Below, piece by piece: positions 33,122 through 39,627 of a stretch of DNA of 45,834 bases. How positions within the stretch are numbered: the stretch's first letter is position 1; the number at the start of each line of letters is the position of its first letter. The notes beneath the pieces are model-generated. The model had not been told where the DNA came from. It made no database searches and saw nothing but the letters and a program-made list of their open reading frames with translations. This DNA comes from a virus, in the IMG/VR virus record IMGVR_UViG_3300009008_000072, positions 1-45,834 of that record; one strand, 5' to 3'. A program made the position numbers and the translations under genes.

Positions 33122-33474
33122 GTTTATTATATTTTGTATTAATTGCTTTTGGGTTTACTCAGATTATAGTATATGGGAAGATTTTAGATAAAGTTCGCCC
33201 TACACGAGGGTGGTTTGCAGAGCTTTTATCCTGTCCTATGTGTGTGGGTTTTCATGTTGGTTGGATTTTGTGGTTGTTTAACGATTATACTGAACTATTT
33301 ACTTATGATTATAGTTTGGCGACGGGATTCGGTTTGGCATGTTTGAGCTCAGGTACAAGTTATATATTAAACATGATCTTTGGAGATTGTGGCATAAAGA
33401 TTGATTTAGGAGGTAAACATGAGACCATTGACAAAAATAAGATGGATGATTCGACCGGTCGCCAATTGTTGTAA
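33118..33474 (+). CDS. Small membrane protein, DUF1360-like
   Basis: 118 residues, starting at TTG 33118, which overlaps the previous TGA. GAGGA lies just upstream and no ATG is available. An N-terminal membrane helix (LLYFVLIAFGFTQIIVYG) is followed by LLSCPMCVGFHVGWILWLF, which combines a CxxC motif with a second membrane segment, and a third hydrophobic stretch near residues 66-86. The 'SCPMC.GF..G' pattern is that of DUF1360 membrane proteins found in bacteria and phages, function unknown. A membrane protein within the head cluster is unusual. The 3' end overlaps a 21-codon ORF with a strong SD. Confidence 0.65.
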   Translation: MSLLYFVLIAFGFTQIIVYGKILDKVRPTRGWFAELLSCPMCVGFHVGWILWLFNDYTELFTYDYSLATGFGLACLSSGTSYILNMIFGDCGIKIDLGGKHETIDKNKMDDSTGRQLL

Positions 33475-33484
33475 AGGATCATAG
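33419..33484 (+). CDS. Candidate microprotein, 21 residues, with near-perfect SD
   Basis: The ORF reads MRPLTKIRWMIRPVANCCKG followed by Ser and a TAG stop. It lies out of frame across the end of the DUF1360-like gene. AGGAGGT is followed by a 4-base gap to the ATG, one of the strongest SD matches in the window and better than that of its host gene. The peptide is basic with two adjacent Cys. A GC-rich hairpin terminator follows immediately. Translation is inferred from the SD only, and the peptide could instead be a by-product with no function. Confidence 0.45.
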   Translation: MRPLTKIRWMIRPVANCCKGS

Positions 33485-33489
33485 TTGAT

Positions 33490-33508
33490 GCGGGTGGCCC
33501 CCGCTTTT
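33490..33508 (+). terminator. Candidate Rho-independent terminator upstream of prohead protease
   Basis: GCGGG (33490-33494), loop TGGCC, CCCGC (33500-33504), then TTTT. The stem is short but all G-C. It separates the packaging operon from the protease operon, which has its own leader element (GTATTTATAA) just before the ATG at 33531. Confidence 0.5.
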
Positions 33509-33530
33509 AGAGTTGGAGTATTTATAAGAG

Positions 33531-34133
33531 ATGAAACTGTTAAGAGAATATTACGAATTATGTGAAGGTGGTATATGCCAGGATTTGCTAACTGAAGACG
33601 AAAAACGTCGAGTGGCAAATGGTGCTATTATCTTATCGGGTGTTATGCAGATGGCTGAAACTCAAAATGGCAATGGTCGCATATATCCCCGAAGTGTCCT
33701 GATGAGAGAGGTCAAAAATTATAAGAAAATGGTGGAAGAGAGGAGAGCCTTGGGAGAATTAGATCACCCAGATTCTTCTGTTATAAACTTGGCTAACTGT
33801 TCTCACTTGGTCACAGAGATTTGGTCGGATGGGGACAAGGTCATGGGAAAGATAGAAGTTTTGAACACTCCTTCTGGAAATGTATTGAAGTCTTTGATAA
33901 CAGCCGGCGTAAAGTTGGGAATTTCTTCAAGGGGAATGGGCTCAGTTAAAGAATCAAATGGTGCGACCATGGTCGAAGATGATTTCACTTTAATTTGTTT
34001 TGATATGGTTTCGGATCCTTCCACCCCAGGCGCTTTTATGATGAAGGAGGCCCGCGAGAAGCCGAATATATTTACAAAAGCAGACAAAATTAGCAGATCT
34101 TTGAATGAGATATTATATAAGCGTGAAAAATGA
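33531..34133 (+). CDS. Prohead serine protease (gp21-like)
   Basis: 200 residues, close to T4 gp21 (212). Family motifs are NGRIYPRSV (about 48-56), GELDHPDSS with candidate catalytic H79, and GISSRGMGS with candidate catalytic S132/S133. An acidic segment (ICFDMVSDPSTPG) probably supplies the Asp. It cleaves scaffold and capsid proteins during head maturation and is later degraded. GGAG TATTTATAAGAG ATG is the leader, with the SD about 12 bases upstream. The stop overlaps the next start (ATGA). The assignment is strong on motifs and context between portal and scaffold. Confidence 0.93.
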   Translation: MKLLREYYELCEGGICQDLLTEDEKRRVANGAIILSGVMQMAETQNGNGRIYPRSVLMREVKNYKKMVEERRALGELDHPDSSVINLANCSHLVTEIWSDGDKVMGKIEVLNTPSGNVLKSLITAGVKLGISSRGMGSVKESNGATMVEDDFTLICFDMVSDPSTPGAFMMKEAREKPNIFTKADKISRSLNEILYKREK

Positions 34134-34552
34134 AGAAATCAGAACTTAAAGAAATGATAAAAGACTGTGTGAAGGAGGTTCTTTTTGAGGAGGGGACGCT
34201 TTCGACAATTATTGCAGAAGTTGCTTATGGGCTTACTTCCGCAAGGTCTTTGGTGGAAAAGCAAAACACTGTGGAGGTTGTGCAGCCTGCAAAAGACAAT
34301 TCTCTTAATTTGTCGCAGCAGGCTCAGCGCAAAAAACTAGAAGAGACGAAAAAAAAGATGCTGGACGCTATAGGAAACTCTTCAATGAAGGGGATCTTTG
34401 AGGGGACAGAACCTTTGAGATCTGGTGGTGCTCCGAACTCAGAAACTTCACCTTCTTCGCCGCTTTCACATATTGCACCGGGCGACGCGGGTGTTGATAT
34501 ATCTGGAATCTTAAACATTGCAGGGTCTAGCTGGGAAAGGTTAAAAAAATAG
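34130..34552 (+). CDS. Hypothetical protein coupled to the prohead protease, 140 residues
   Basis: 140 residues, start overlapping the protease stop (ATGA). A helical, charged N-terminus (MKKSELKEMIKDCVKEVLFE) is followed by a Gln/Lys-rich helix. A disordered Gly/Ser/Pro/Glu-rich stretch comes next, and a short C-terminal motif (GVDISGILNIAGSSWERLKK) ends the protein. No known domain was found. The N-terminal 'K.LK.(I/M)IK' pattern also starts the protein at 22802. Position suggests a prohead core or protease-associated function, which is inference. Confidence 0.65.
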   Translation: MKKSELKEMIKDCVKEVLFEEGTLSTIIAEVAYGLTSARSLVEKQNTVEVVQPAKDNSLNLSQQAQRKKLEETKKKMLDAIGNSSMKGIFEGTEPLRSGGAPNSETSPSSPLSHIAPGDAGVDISGILNIAGSSWERLKK

Positions 34553-34561
34553 GATTGTATA

Positions 34562-34786
34562 ATGGCAAAGCCAGTTCATGTTGAAGTATATATAAGAGAC
34601 CAAGAGCAGTTTGCGAGAATGTTGAAGAAGTTTACGAGAAAGGTTAAGAAATCTGGCATTCTGGATGAAGTAAGAGAAAGAAGACACTACACCAAAAAGT
34701 CAGAAAAGAGAAGATTGAAGAGGGCAAACAAAAAAAGACGCTCTCAAGAGTCAACAAATAAGCACAAAGAAAAGTTTAAAGACTAG
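34562..34786 (+). CDS. rpsU: Phage-encoded ribosomal protein bS21
   Basis: 74 residues, matching bacterial bS21 in length and layout. A short strand (VHVEVYIRDQEQF) is followed by LKKFTRKVKKSGILDEVRER, corresponding to the 'L.RF.R...K.G.L.E.R.R' signature. HYTKKSEKRRLKRANKKRRS follows, corresponding to the basic 'FYEKP...KR..A' helix, and the tail is basic. In bacteria bS21 binds the 30S subunit near the mRNA SD-pairing site. Phage copies are known in some marine phages and are thought to bias initiation to phage mRNAs. AGGA overlapping the preceding stop is the SD. It lies among head genes and is probably co-expressed with them. Confidence 0.92.
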   Translation: MAKPVHVEVYIRDQEQFARMLKKFTRKVKKSGILDEVRERRHYTKKSEKRRLKRANKKRRSQESTNKHKEKFKD

Positions 34787-34811
34787 TTATACAATAGGAG
34801 AATAGTTTAAG

Positions 34812-35234
34812 ATGGCAGCAAGCACAAGCTCAGGATTTCATACACACAGTAGTTGGGGTAGAACGAGAAGACCAAAAAATATCGCAGGTGCAGATAAGAC
34901 AGCGGTTGTTCACGTAGCATCCATTGCCGCGGCAAAGGCAATAACGGACGCCCAAATCGCGGCCGGCTCGACTAGTTTAGCTAAATCAGCAAGTGGCGTG
35001 TATTCAACACAAAATCAAAGGTTTTTGCACTTAATTTCTAGCACCAATGGGACAGTTGTGAACGTTTGGGTTTTTCACTACGCCTCCGGTAAATGGTCTG
35101 AGTTGTTGATAGGCGCCGAAACTGTAACGCTTGCGGCAGCTAAAACAAAAATTATAGAAATCGCTGGGGCCGATTTAGTAGCATTCAACGTCACTAATGC
35201 TTCGGATGTTCATGCCGCCTGTTCTACCTTCTAA
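34812..35234 (+). CDS. Small structural protein, candidate head decoration protein
   Basis: 140 residues, TAGGAG SD. It is Ala/Ser/Thr-rich and beta-type (VVNVWVFHYASGKWSELLIG), with no Cys other than near the end and no membrane segment. The N-terminus is Ser/His-rich (MAASTSSGFHTHSSWGRTRR). Composition and position between bS21 and the scaffold suggest an abundant virion protein such as a capsid accessory or decoration protein. No family was recognised with confidence. A weak AT hairpin (35271-35288) and a promoter-like element lie downstream. Confidence 0.65.
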   Translation: MAASTSSGFHTHSSWGRTRRPKNIAGADKTAVVHVASIAAAKAITDAQIAAGSTSLAKSASGVYSTQNQRFLHLISSTNGTVVNVWVFHYASGKWSELLIGAETVTLAAAKTKIIEIAGADLVAFNVTNASDVHAACSTF

Positions 35235-35253
35235 ATTTTACTTCTTTTTATAA

Positions 35254-35288
35254 AACTAGTTACTAATTATAAGAGAATACTCTTTTTT
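35254..35288 (+). promoter_or_regulatory. Promoter-like element and weak hairpin before the scaffold gene
   Basis: AACTAGTTA at 35254-35262 followed by CTAATTATAAG resembles the AACTATTTAC-TATAAATAG element at 17890. AAGAG-AATA-CTCTT plus TTTT (35271-35288) could be a weak terminator, but the stem is only 5 bp and AT-rich. A near-repeat AGTTAGTAATTATA spans the SD-start interval of the scaffold gene. Confidence 0.3.
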
Positions 35289-35324
35289 GTATACGTATAT
35301 TGAATTTCAGGAGTTAGTAATTAT

Positions 35325-36491
35325 ATGTCTTCGTTACTAGAAAAGGCTATTGTTGATGCAAAAGCTTTAAAAGAGGCTGCATTGAAAAATGCTGAGAATA
35401 TTGTTATAGAGAAATATTCTCAAGAAGTCAAAAGTGCCATGAACACCCTTCTCGAGCAAGAAGCCGACCCAATGGCCGACCCAATGGCCGACCCAATGGC
35501 CGATCCAATGGGTGATCCCGAAGCGACCGAAGATGACGACACCGGAGCAGATTATATTGAAGACATTCCAGACGGTTTTCGGGCCGACCCCGAAGATGAT
35601 AGACTTATACGAATTAACTTAGACCAGCTTGAGGCAGATTTTGATGATCTGGCCGACGAAAAAGAGTTGGCAGACTTAGAAAAGTATGTACATCCAGACG
35701 GCGATGATCAGATGGAGATAGGTCTTGAAGATTTGGAAGATCTTTCTGCAGAAGAAGACTTTGGCATGGGTGACGATATGGGGTTCGATACGGAAGTTGC
35801 GCCAGATGCAGCCGCCACTGATGTTGCTCCCGCTCCCGAAGCAGGCGGCCTTCCCCCGCTGCAAGAAGAGGTGGACGTCGACTTGAACATGCTTTATGAA
35901 GAATTAAACACCGCAAGCATTCCGAAAGAAACTGATACGGGCTGGGCAGGAAGCGCAGATCCCGATGCAGAAGACAGGCTCAAAGCCCGGGATGCAGGCG
36001 CTAATGGTGACGCGTGCAAGAAGTGCTCCGGAGAAGATGATGACGCTCCGTGTACCTGTCCCAAAGAAGACTCAAAAGAAATACAAAAAGAAAATATTAT
36101 TTTAGGCAAAGCAGCTTTGAAATTTCGTAAAGAAAACAAGAAACTCAAATCTGTTTTGAAGACTTTGCAAGAAAAGTTGGAACAAGTGAATGTCTCCAAC
36201 GCGAAGCTATTATATATCAATCAGACTTTAGAAAACCCCTCCTTGAATGAGCGACAAAAACAAAAAGTTGTCGAAGCGATTTCCAAAACTGATTCGGTAC
36301 AAGAAGCGAAAACTATTTTTGAAACACTTAAACATGCAGTGGGAACAACAACAAAACAAACTGTTCCAGATTCGCTGAATGAAGTTGCAAGTAGGAAATC
36401 GTCGCTATTAATTGCTGCTAGACAGCAAACAAAAGAGGACGCTGGAAATCCTTTCTTCGATAGAATGAGAAAACTAGCAGGTATAACATAA
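35325..36491 (+). CDS. Prohead scaffold / core protein (gp22-like)
   Basis: 388 residues, longer than T4 gp22 (about 269). It is very acidic through residues 45-240, with four ADPM repeats (47-62). A Cys cluster follows at about 227-245 (DACKKCSGEDDDAPCTCPKE). A long charged coiled coil (about 255-305, KLKSVLKTLQEKLEQVNVSN) and a C-terminal helix (NPFFDRMRKLAGIT) complete it. Scaffold cores are acidic, helical, and proteolysed by the prohead protease before DNA entry. Position directly before the capsid gene and the C-terminal coiled coil match this role. The Cys cluster may bind metal and is not something I associate with gp22. Confidence 0.82.
   Translation: MSSLLEKAIVDAKALKEAALKNAENIVIEKYSQEVKSAMNTLLEQEADPMADPMADPMADPMGDPEATEDDDTGADYIEDIPDGFRADPEDDRLIRINLDQLEADFDDLADEKELADLEKYVHPDGDDQMEIGLEDLEDLSAEEDFGMGDDMGFDTEVAPDAAATDVAPAPEAGGLPPLQEEVDVDLNMLYEELNTASIPKETDTGWAGSADPDAEDRLKARDAGANGDACKKCSGEDDDAPCTCPKEDSKEIQKENIILGKAALKFRKENKKLKSVLKTLQEKLEQVNVSNAKLLYINQTLENPSLNERQKQKVVEAISKTDSVQEAKTIFETLKHAVGTTTKQTVPDSLNEVASRKSSLLIAARQQTKEDAGNPFFDRMRKLAGIT
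35463..35510 (+). repeat. Four tandem 12-base repeats in the scaffold gene
   Basis: GCCGACCCAATG occurs three times exactly and once with a single change (GCCGATCCAATG), encoding ADPM four times, followed by the partial copy GDP. The DNA-level identity suggests recent slippage expansion and a likely length-variable site. Confidence 0.9.
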
Positions 36492-36523
36492 AAAAATAAA
36501 GAATTTAAGGAGGTTACTATACC

Positions 36524-38464
36524 ATGTCTGTTTTACAGAAATTAACTGAAGGTATTGTTTCTCGTGACGTTGGTCGCGAGGGTGAAGCACTACTTTCTAA
36601 GTGGCAAAAGACTGGTCTTTTAGAAGGACTAGACACTGGCCGCAATAAGCAATCCATGGCCGTTCTCCTGGAGAACCAGGCCAAAGAGCTTCTTCGTGAG
36701 GCTTCTTCAATGTCTGCAGGTGATGTCGAAGGCTTCGCCGCAGTTGCATTCCCAATCGTTCGTCGTGTATTCGGTGGATTGATTGCAAACGACCTTGTGT
36801 CAGTTCAGCCAATGAGCTTGCCATCTGGTCTTATCTTTTTCCTTGACTTTGTCCACAGCCCGGATACTCGTGCGAATGTCCGTGCCGACCGCGGTGACTC
36901 TGTTTATGGCGGCAACGTCGTAGCTCGAGCCGTGACTGGTGGAGTCGATTTGGAACTAAGCACCACGACGGCCGAGCAATCCGGACCCGGTGGGCTTTAC
37001 GATCTCAATACTGGTCGTACGCATACCACAGGCGCTATCAACGCCGCGGACTCGGAGGGCTTTCAGTTCCTTAATACTCCCGCCATCGGCACCCTCGCGG
37101 CCGGCGGCGCCTTGATCTCTGCACTAACCGAAGCAGAAAAGAAGATCATTGATTATGATCCAGACATTTTGGACCTTGGGGCAAAAGACTCCACAGCTAG
37201 AATTTTGGTTCTTGATGGAGCAGATGACGTAGACGGCGGAACCATGGGCCGACACCTCGTGGGTCTAAATAAAGACGCTTTAACAGCCATAGATCTTCAG
37301 CGTGACGACAACGGCCACATTGTGGTTTATGATGCCTCCACGAATGACACCCATCGTCTTATGGGCGCTGCAGCCACTGAGCCAGTTCAGCTTGTTCGGC
37401 GATTAACTAAATTGCAAAAAGTTGGCGGTAAGGACTACGTGAGGTTCGTCTTGGTTTGCGGCTCAACGATCATGGTCGATGCCTCAGCCGGCCAGAACGG
37501 CGCCGGCGACGCGCCGCTCGTGTTGCATGTCGACCGCGCTGACACCCGTGATGCAGCCCTCGATGATGCTGACAACTTTGGTATTCGATTTCCAATTTCA
37601 GATCAGTTTGTTTCGGGTGGTGATCCATCCGGCTTGGGTGCAGTTGCTGGTTCTTCTTCAGCTCAGGGCTGGGAACTCGAAGGAAGCGAAGATATGGCTG
37701 AGATCGATATCAAGGTCGACTCTATCGCCGTAACTGCTCAGACTAAGAAACTCAAGGCTAAGTGGACTCCTGAGTTGGGTCAAGATCTCAACGCATACCA
37801 CAACCTTGACGCAGAAGTAGAGCTAACGGGCATCCTTTCAGAGCAGATTGCTTTGGAAATTGACCGTGAAATTCTTGGAGATCTAGTCCAGGGAGCTACA
37901 GCCGGCACTCGCTACTGGAGCCGCGCCCCGGGCCTCTTTGTTGACGCACAGGGCCAGGAACTTGGCGCAACCTCTGCAGCACCTGACTTTACTGGTACTG
38001 TTAGTGAGTGGTATGAGACGCTCATTGAAACTATCAACGATGTTAGTGCTCAGATTCATAGAAAGACGCTCCGCGGAGGCGCAAACTTTGTTGTTTGTTC
38101 CCCTGAGGTTGCAAACATTCTTGAGTTCACGAGCGGCTTTCGCGCAAGTGTTGTTGCAGACCAGGATAAGGGCACTATTGGCGCCCTAAAGACTGGTTCG
38201 CTCAGTAAGAAGTTTGATGTTTTTGTTGACCCTTACTTCCTGCGAAATGTGATCCTTGTGGGTCGCAAGGGAAGCTCCTTCCTTGAGAGTGGCTATGTGT
38301 ACGCCCCGTATGTACCGCTGCAGGTCACTCCTACCATCTTCGGTGTCGAAGACTTCGTGCCTCGCAAGGGTGTGATGACTCGATACGCTAAGCAGATGGT
38401 TCGTCCCGACTTGTATGGCATCGTCATCGTACGAGGCTTGCTTGGTGAGGCCGGCGCTAGTTAA
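36524..38464 (+). CDS. Major capsid protein (gp23-like, HK97 fold)
   Basis: 646 residues versus 521 in T4 gp23. Matches to T4 gp23 include LLENQAKELL near the N-terminus, PIVRRVFGGLIANDLVSVQP, KKLKAKWTPELGQDLNAYHN, LDAEVELTGILSEQIALEI, and the C-terminal YVYAPYVPLQVTPTIF. The N-terminal ~50-70 residues are probably removed by the prohead protease. Length beyond T4 gp23 comes mainly from a region at about 150-390, which looks like an enlarged surface insertion. AAGGAGG gives a strong SD. Codon choice differs from neighbours: Arg is mostly CGT/CGC rather than AGA, consistent with very high expression. A strong terminator follows. Confidence 0.97.
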   Translation: MSVLQKLTEGIVSRDVGREGEALLSKWQKTGLLEGLDTGRNKQSMAVLLENQAKELLREASSMSAGDVEGFAAVAFPIVRRVFGGLIANDLVSVQPMSLPSGLIFFLDFVHSPDTRANVRADRGDSVYGGNVVARAVTGGVDLELSTTTAEQSGPGGLYDLNTGRTHTTGAINAADSEGFQFLNTPAIGTLAAGGALISALTEAEKKIIDYDPDILDLGAKDSTARILVLDGADDVDGGTMGRHLVGLNKDALTAIDLQRDDNGHIVVYDASTNDTHRLMGAAATEPVQLVRRLTKLQKVGGKDYVRFVLVCGSTIMVDASAGQNGAGDAPLVLHVDRADTRDAALDDADNFGIRFPISDQFVSGGDPSGLGAVAGSSSAQGWELEGSEDMAEIDIKVDSIAVTAQTKKLKAKWTPELGQDLNAYHNLDAEVELTGILSEQIALEIDREILGDLVQGATAGTRYWSRAPGLFVDAQGQELGATSAAPDFTGTVSEWYETLIETINDVSAQIHRKTLRGGANFVVCSPEVANILEFTSGFRASVVADQDKGTIGALKTGSLSKKFDVFVDPYFLRNVILVGRKGSSFLESGYVYAPYVPLQVTPTIFGVEDFVPRKGVMTRYAKQMVRPDLYGIVIVRGLLGEAGAS

Positions 38465-38486
38465 TATTTGACTAGCTAGCAAATTT

Positions 38487-38518
38487 AAAGCCCCTTCATT
38501 AATTTGAAGGGGCTTTTT
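38487..38518 (+). terminator. Strong Rho-independent terminator after the capsid gene
   Basis: AAAGCCCCTTCA (38487-38498), loop TTAATT, TGAAGGGGCTTT (38505-38516), and a T run to 38518. The 12-bp stem with U tract starts 22 bases after the capsid stop codon. Confidence 0.93.
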
Positions 38519-38528
38519 GTTTTTAGGA

Positions 38529-38548
38529 AACTATTTACAGTATAGATA
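38529..38548 (+). promoter_or_regulatory. AACTATTTA element before the gene at 38604
   Basis: AACTATTTA at 38529-38537 followed by CAGTATAGATA, positioned just after the capsid terminator and 66 bases before the next ATG. It resembles the element at 17890, with TATAGATA in place of TATAAATA. Confidence 0.45.
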
Positions 38549-38603
38549 AGGATAAGGCGATTTATGCCTTGAAAATTTAAAGCATAAAAAGGAGATCATT
38601 TAA

Positions 38604-39017
38604 ATGAGTAAATTAGGAAGATATAGTGCGGATAGAAAGAAGATTGAGGCACTCTCAGCAGCAAAGAATGTTGAAGTTGCAGATTGCGGAACTATCTTCA
38701 TGGCGGGTAACTTTACAGGCGCGATCGTTTTACCAGCAGCATCAGCAGCAGGAAAAGGCTGGTGGTGTAAGATTGTTATGTCGGCAAATCTCACTGCAGG
38801 TAACATTACTGTAGATTTGACAGGCTCTGATACAATTGAGCTTGTGGCTTCTGCCGCAGTCGACGGTGCAACGGTTGTTCTCACCGGTGGCACTGCTCAG
38901 GTTAACATCATCGACGATGTAGCACTAAAAGGTGATCAGTTGGAGATTTTTACAGACGGTACCTCTTGGTACGCTCTTGGGTGCGTTGCTGTAGCAACTG
39001 CTCTCACAACCTCTTAA
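38604..39017 (+). CDS. Small virion protein downstream of the capsid gene, candidate decoration protein
   Basis: 137 residues, AAGGAG SD. It begins MSKLGRYSADRKKIEALSAA and VEVADCGTIFMAGNFTG, then is a beta-rich Ala/Val/Thr/Gly sequence (TVVLTGGTAQVNIIDDVALK). I remember similar proteins (GRYS.DRK, ADCGT.F) immediately after the capsid gene in marine T4-like phages, treated as virion proteins. It forms its own transcription unit with an upstream late-type element and a terminator on both sides, which suits an abundant structural protein. A capsid-accessory or decoration role is inferred. Confidence 0.72.
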   Translation: MSKLGRYSADRKKIEALSAAKNVEVADCGTIFMAGNFTGAIVLPAASAAGKGWWCKIVMSANLTAGNITVDLTGSDTIELVASAAVDGATVVLTGGTAQVNIIDDVALKGDQLEIFTDGTSWYALGCVAVATALTTS

Positions 39018-39050
39018 TAAATAATAACTTCGCCTTATCAATAGAATCAG

Positions 39051-39076
39051 CCCCAAGTCTTATGGCTTGGGGTTTT
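39051..39076 (+). terminator. Rho-independent terminator after the gene at 38604
   Basis: CCCCAAG (39051-39057), loop TCTTATGG, CTTGGGG (39066-39072), then TTTT. It lies 33 bases after the stop codon and isolates the 38604 gene as a single-gene unit. Confidence 0.85.
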
Positions 39077-39087
39077 CTATTTTATGA

Positions 39088-39103
39088 AACTACTTATTAT
39101 ATA
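39088..39103 (+). promoter_or_regulatory. AACTACTTA element before the gene at 39125
   Basis: AACTACTTA at 39088-39096 followed by TTATATAG, directly downstream of a terminator and 29 bases before the ATG at 39125. It differs by one base from the AACTATTTA element seen elsewhere. Confidence 0.4.
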
Positions 39104-39124
39104 GCCTAGACAAAGGAGTTTATA

Positions 39125-39559
39125 ATGGGCAAGAGAAACAAGAGACTTACAAGAGCAAAATATGCGAAGAAATATGCAGCGATTCGCGAAACGATCGCAA
39201 GATTAACAGGATCCACAGTCGAGGTCGTCGACGCGATAGTGGAGGATTCCCCTGAAATCATCGAGCCGGCACTCGAAACCGTCGAAGAAGCACTAGCTAG
39301 CATTCCGAATGCTTTAGTACAGATAAAGGAAACAACCACGACAGATAACACGAACAATGAATCGGCCACAACAGAAACGAACAACGAAACGGCTGAAACA
39401 GAGACGGTGACAAGGCCAACGACGACTACGAAGAAAGCAACGACCACAAAGAGAGTTGCGACACCAAAGAAGACTAGTACAAAAAAGCGCACAAACACTA
39501 ACAAGACAAACACAACTCGTCGCACAACGAGAAAAACTAAAGCAGCTGCGAAAGCTTGA
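39125..39559 (+). CDS. Basic Lys/Thr/Arg-rich protein, histone-H1-like tail
   Basis: 144 residues, AAAGGAG SD. The basic start (MGKRNKRLTRAKYAKKYAAI) is followed by a short acidic helical region (about 28-70). The C-terminal half is almost only Thr, Lys, Asn, Arg, Ala and Glu, with AT-KK and TT-RR repeats (KKATTTKRVATPKKTSTKKR). Such tails bind nucleic acid in H1-like and viral core proteins. A DNA-binding or head-internal protein is plausible, but no domain is recognised and a linker or disordered virion protein is equally possible. It is a single gene between a terminator and a weak hairpin that overlaps its stop. Confidence 0.65.
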   Translation: MGKRNKRLTRAKYAKKYAAIRETIARLTGSTVEVVDAIVEDSPEIIEPALETVEEALASIPNALVQIKETTTTDNTNNESATTETNNETAETETVTRPTTTTKKATTTKRVATPKKTSTKKRTNTNKTNTTRRTTRKTKAAAKA

Positions 39560-39566
39560 GGCTTTT
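39551..39566 (+). terminator. Weak hairpin overlapping the stop of the basic protein gene
   Basis: AAAGC-TTGAG-GCTTT followed by T, spanning the TGA stop codon. The stem is 5 bp, so this is only a possible weak terminator. Confidence 0.25.
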
Positions 39567-39578
39567 ATTGAGTCCGTT

Positions 39579-39597
39579 AACTATTTAGTTTGATAAC
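39579..39597 (+). promoter_or_regulatory. AACTATTTA element before the neck gene
   Basis: AACTATTTA at 39579-39587 followed by GTTTGATAAC, in the 68-base gap before the ATG at 39628. It is one of the series of identical elements preceding late units. Confidence 0.45.
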
Positions 39598-39627
39598 ATT
39601 CTTTATAAACAAGCGAGGACTCAATGA

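Noticed and set aside
35463-35510. Tandem repeat considered as a CRISPR or origin iteron
   Set aside because: The repeats are contiguous, in frame, have no spacers, and encode ADPM within the scaffold.
36929-37700. Possible copy of the recurrent beta module in the capsid insertion
   Set aside because: The insertion lacks the helix A..L..AIN followed by LTQ...G..GN pattern, so it is treated as an unrelated capsid insertion.
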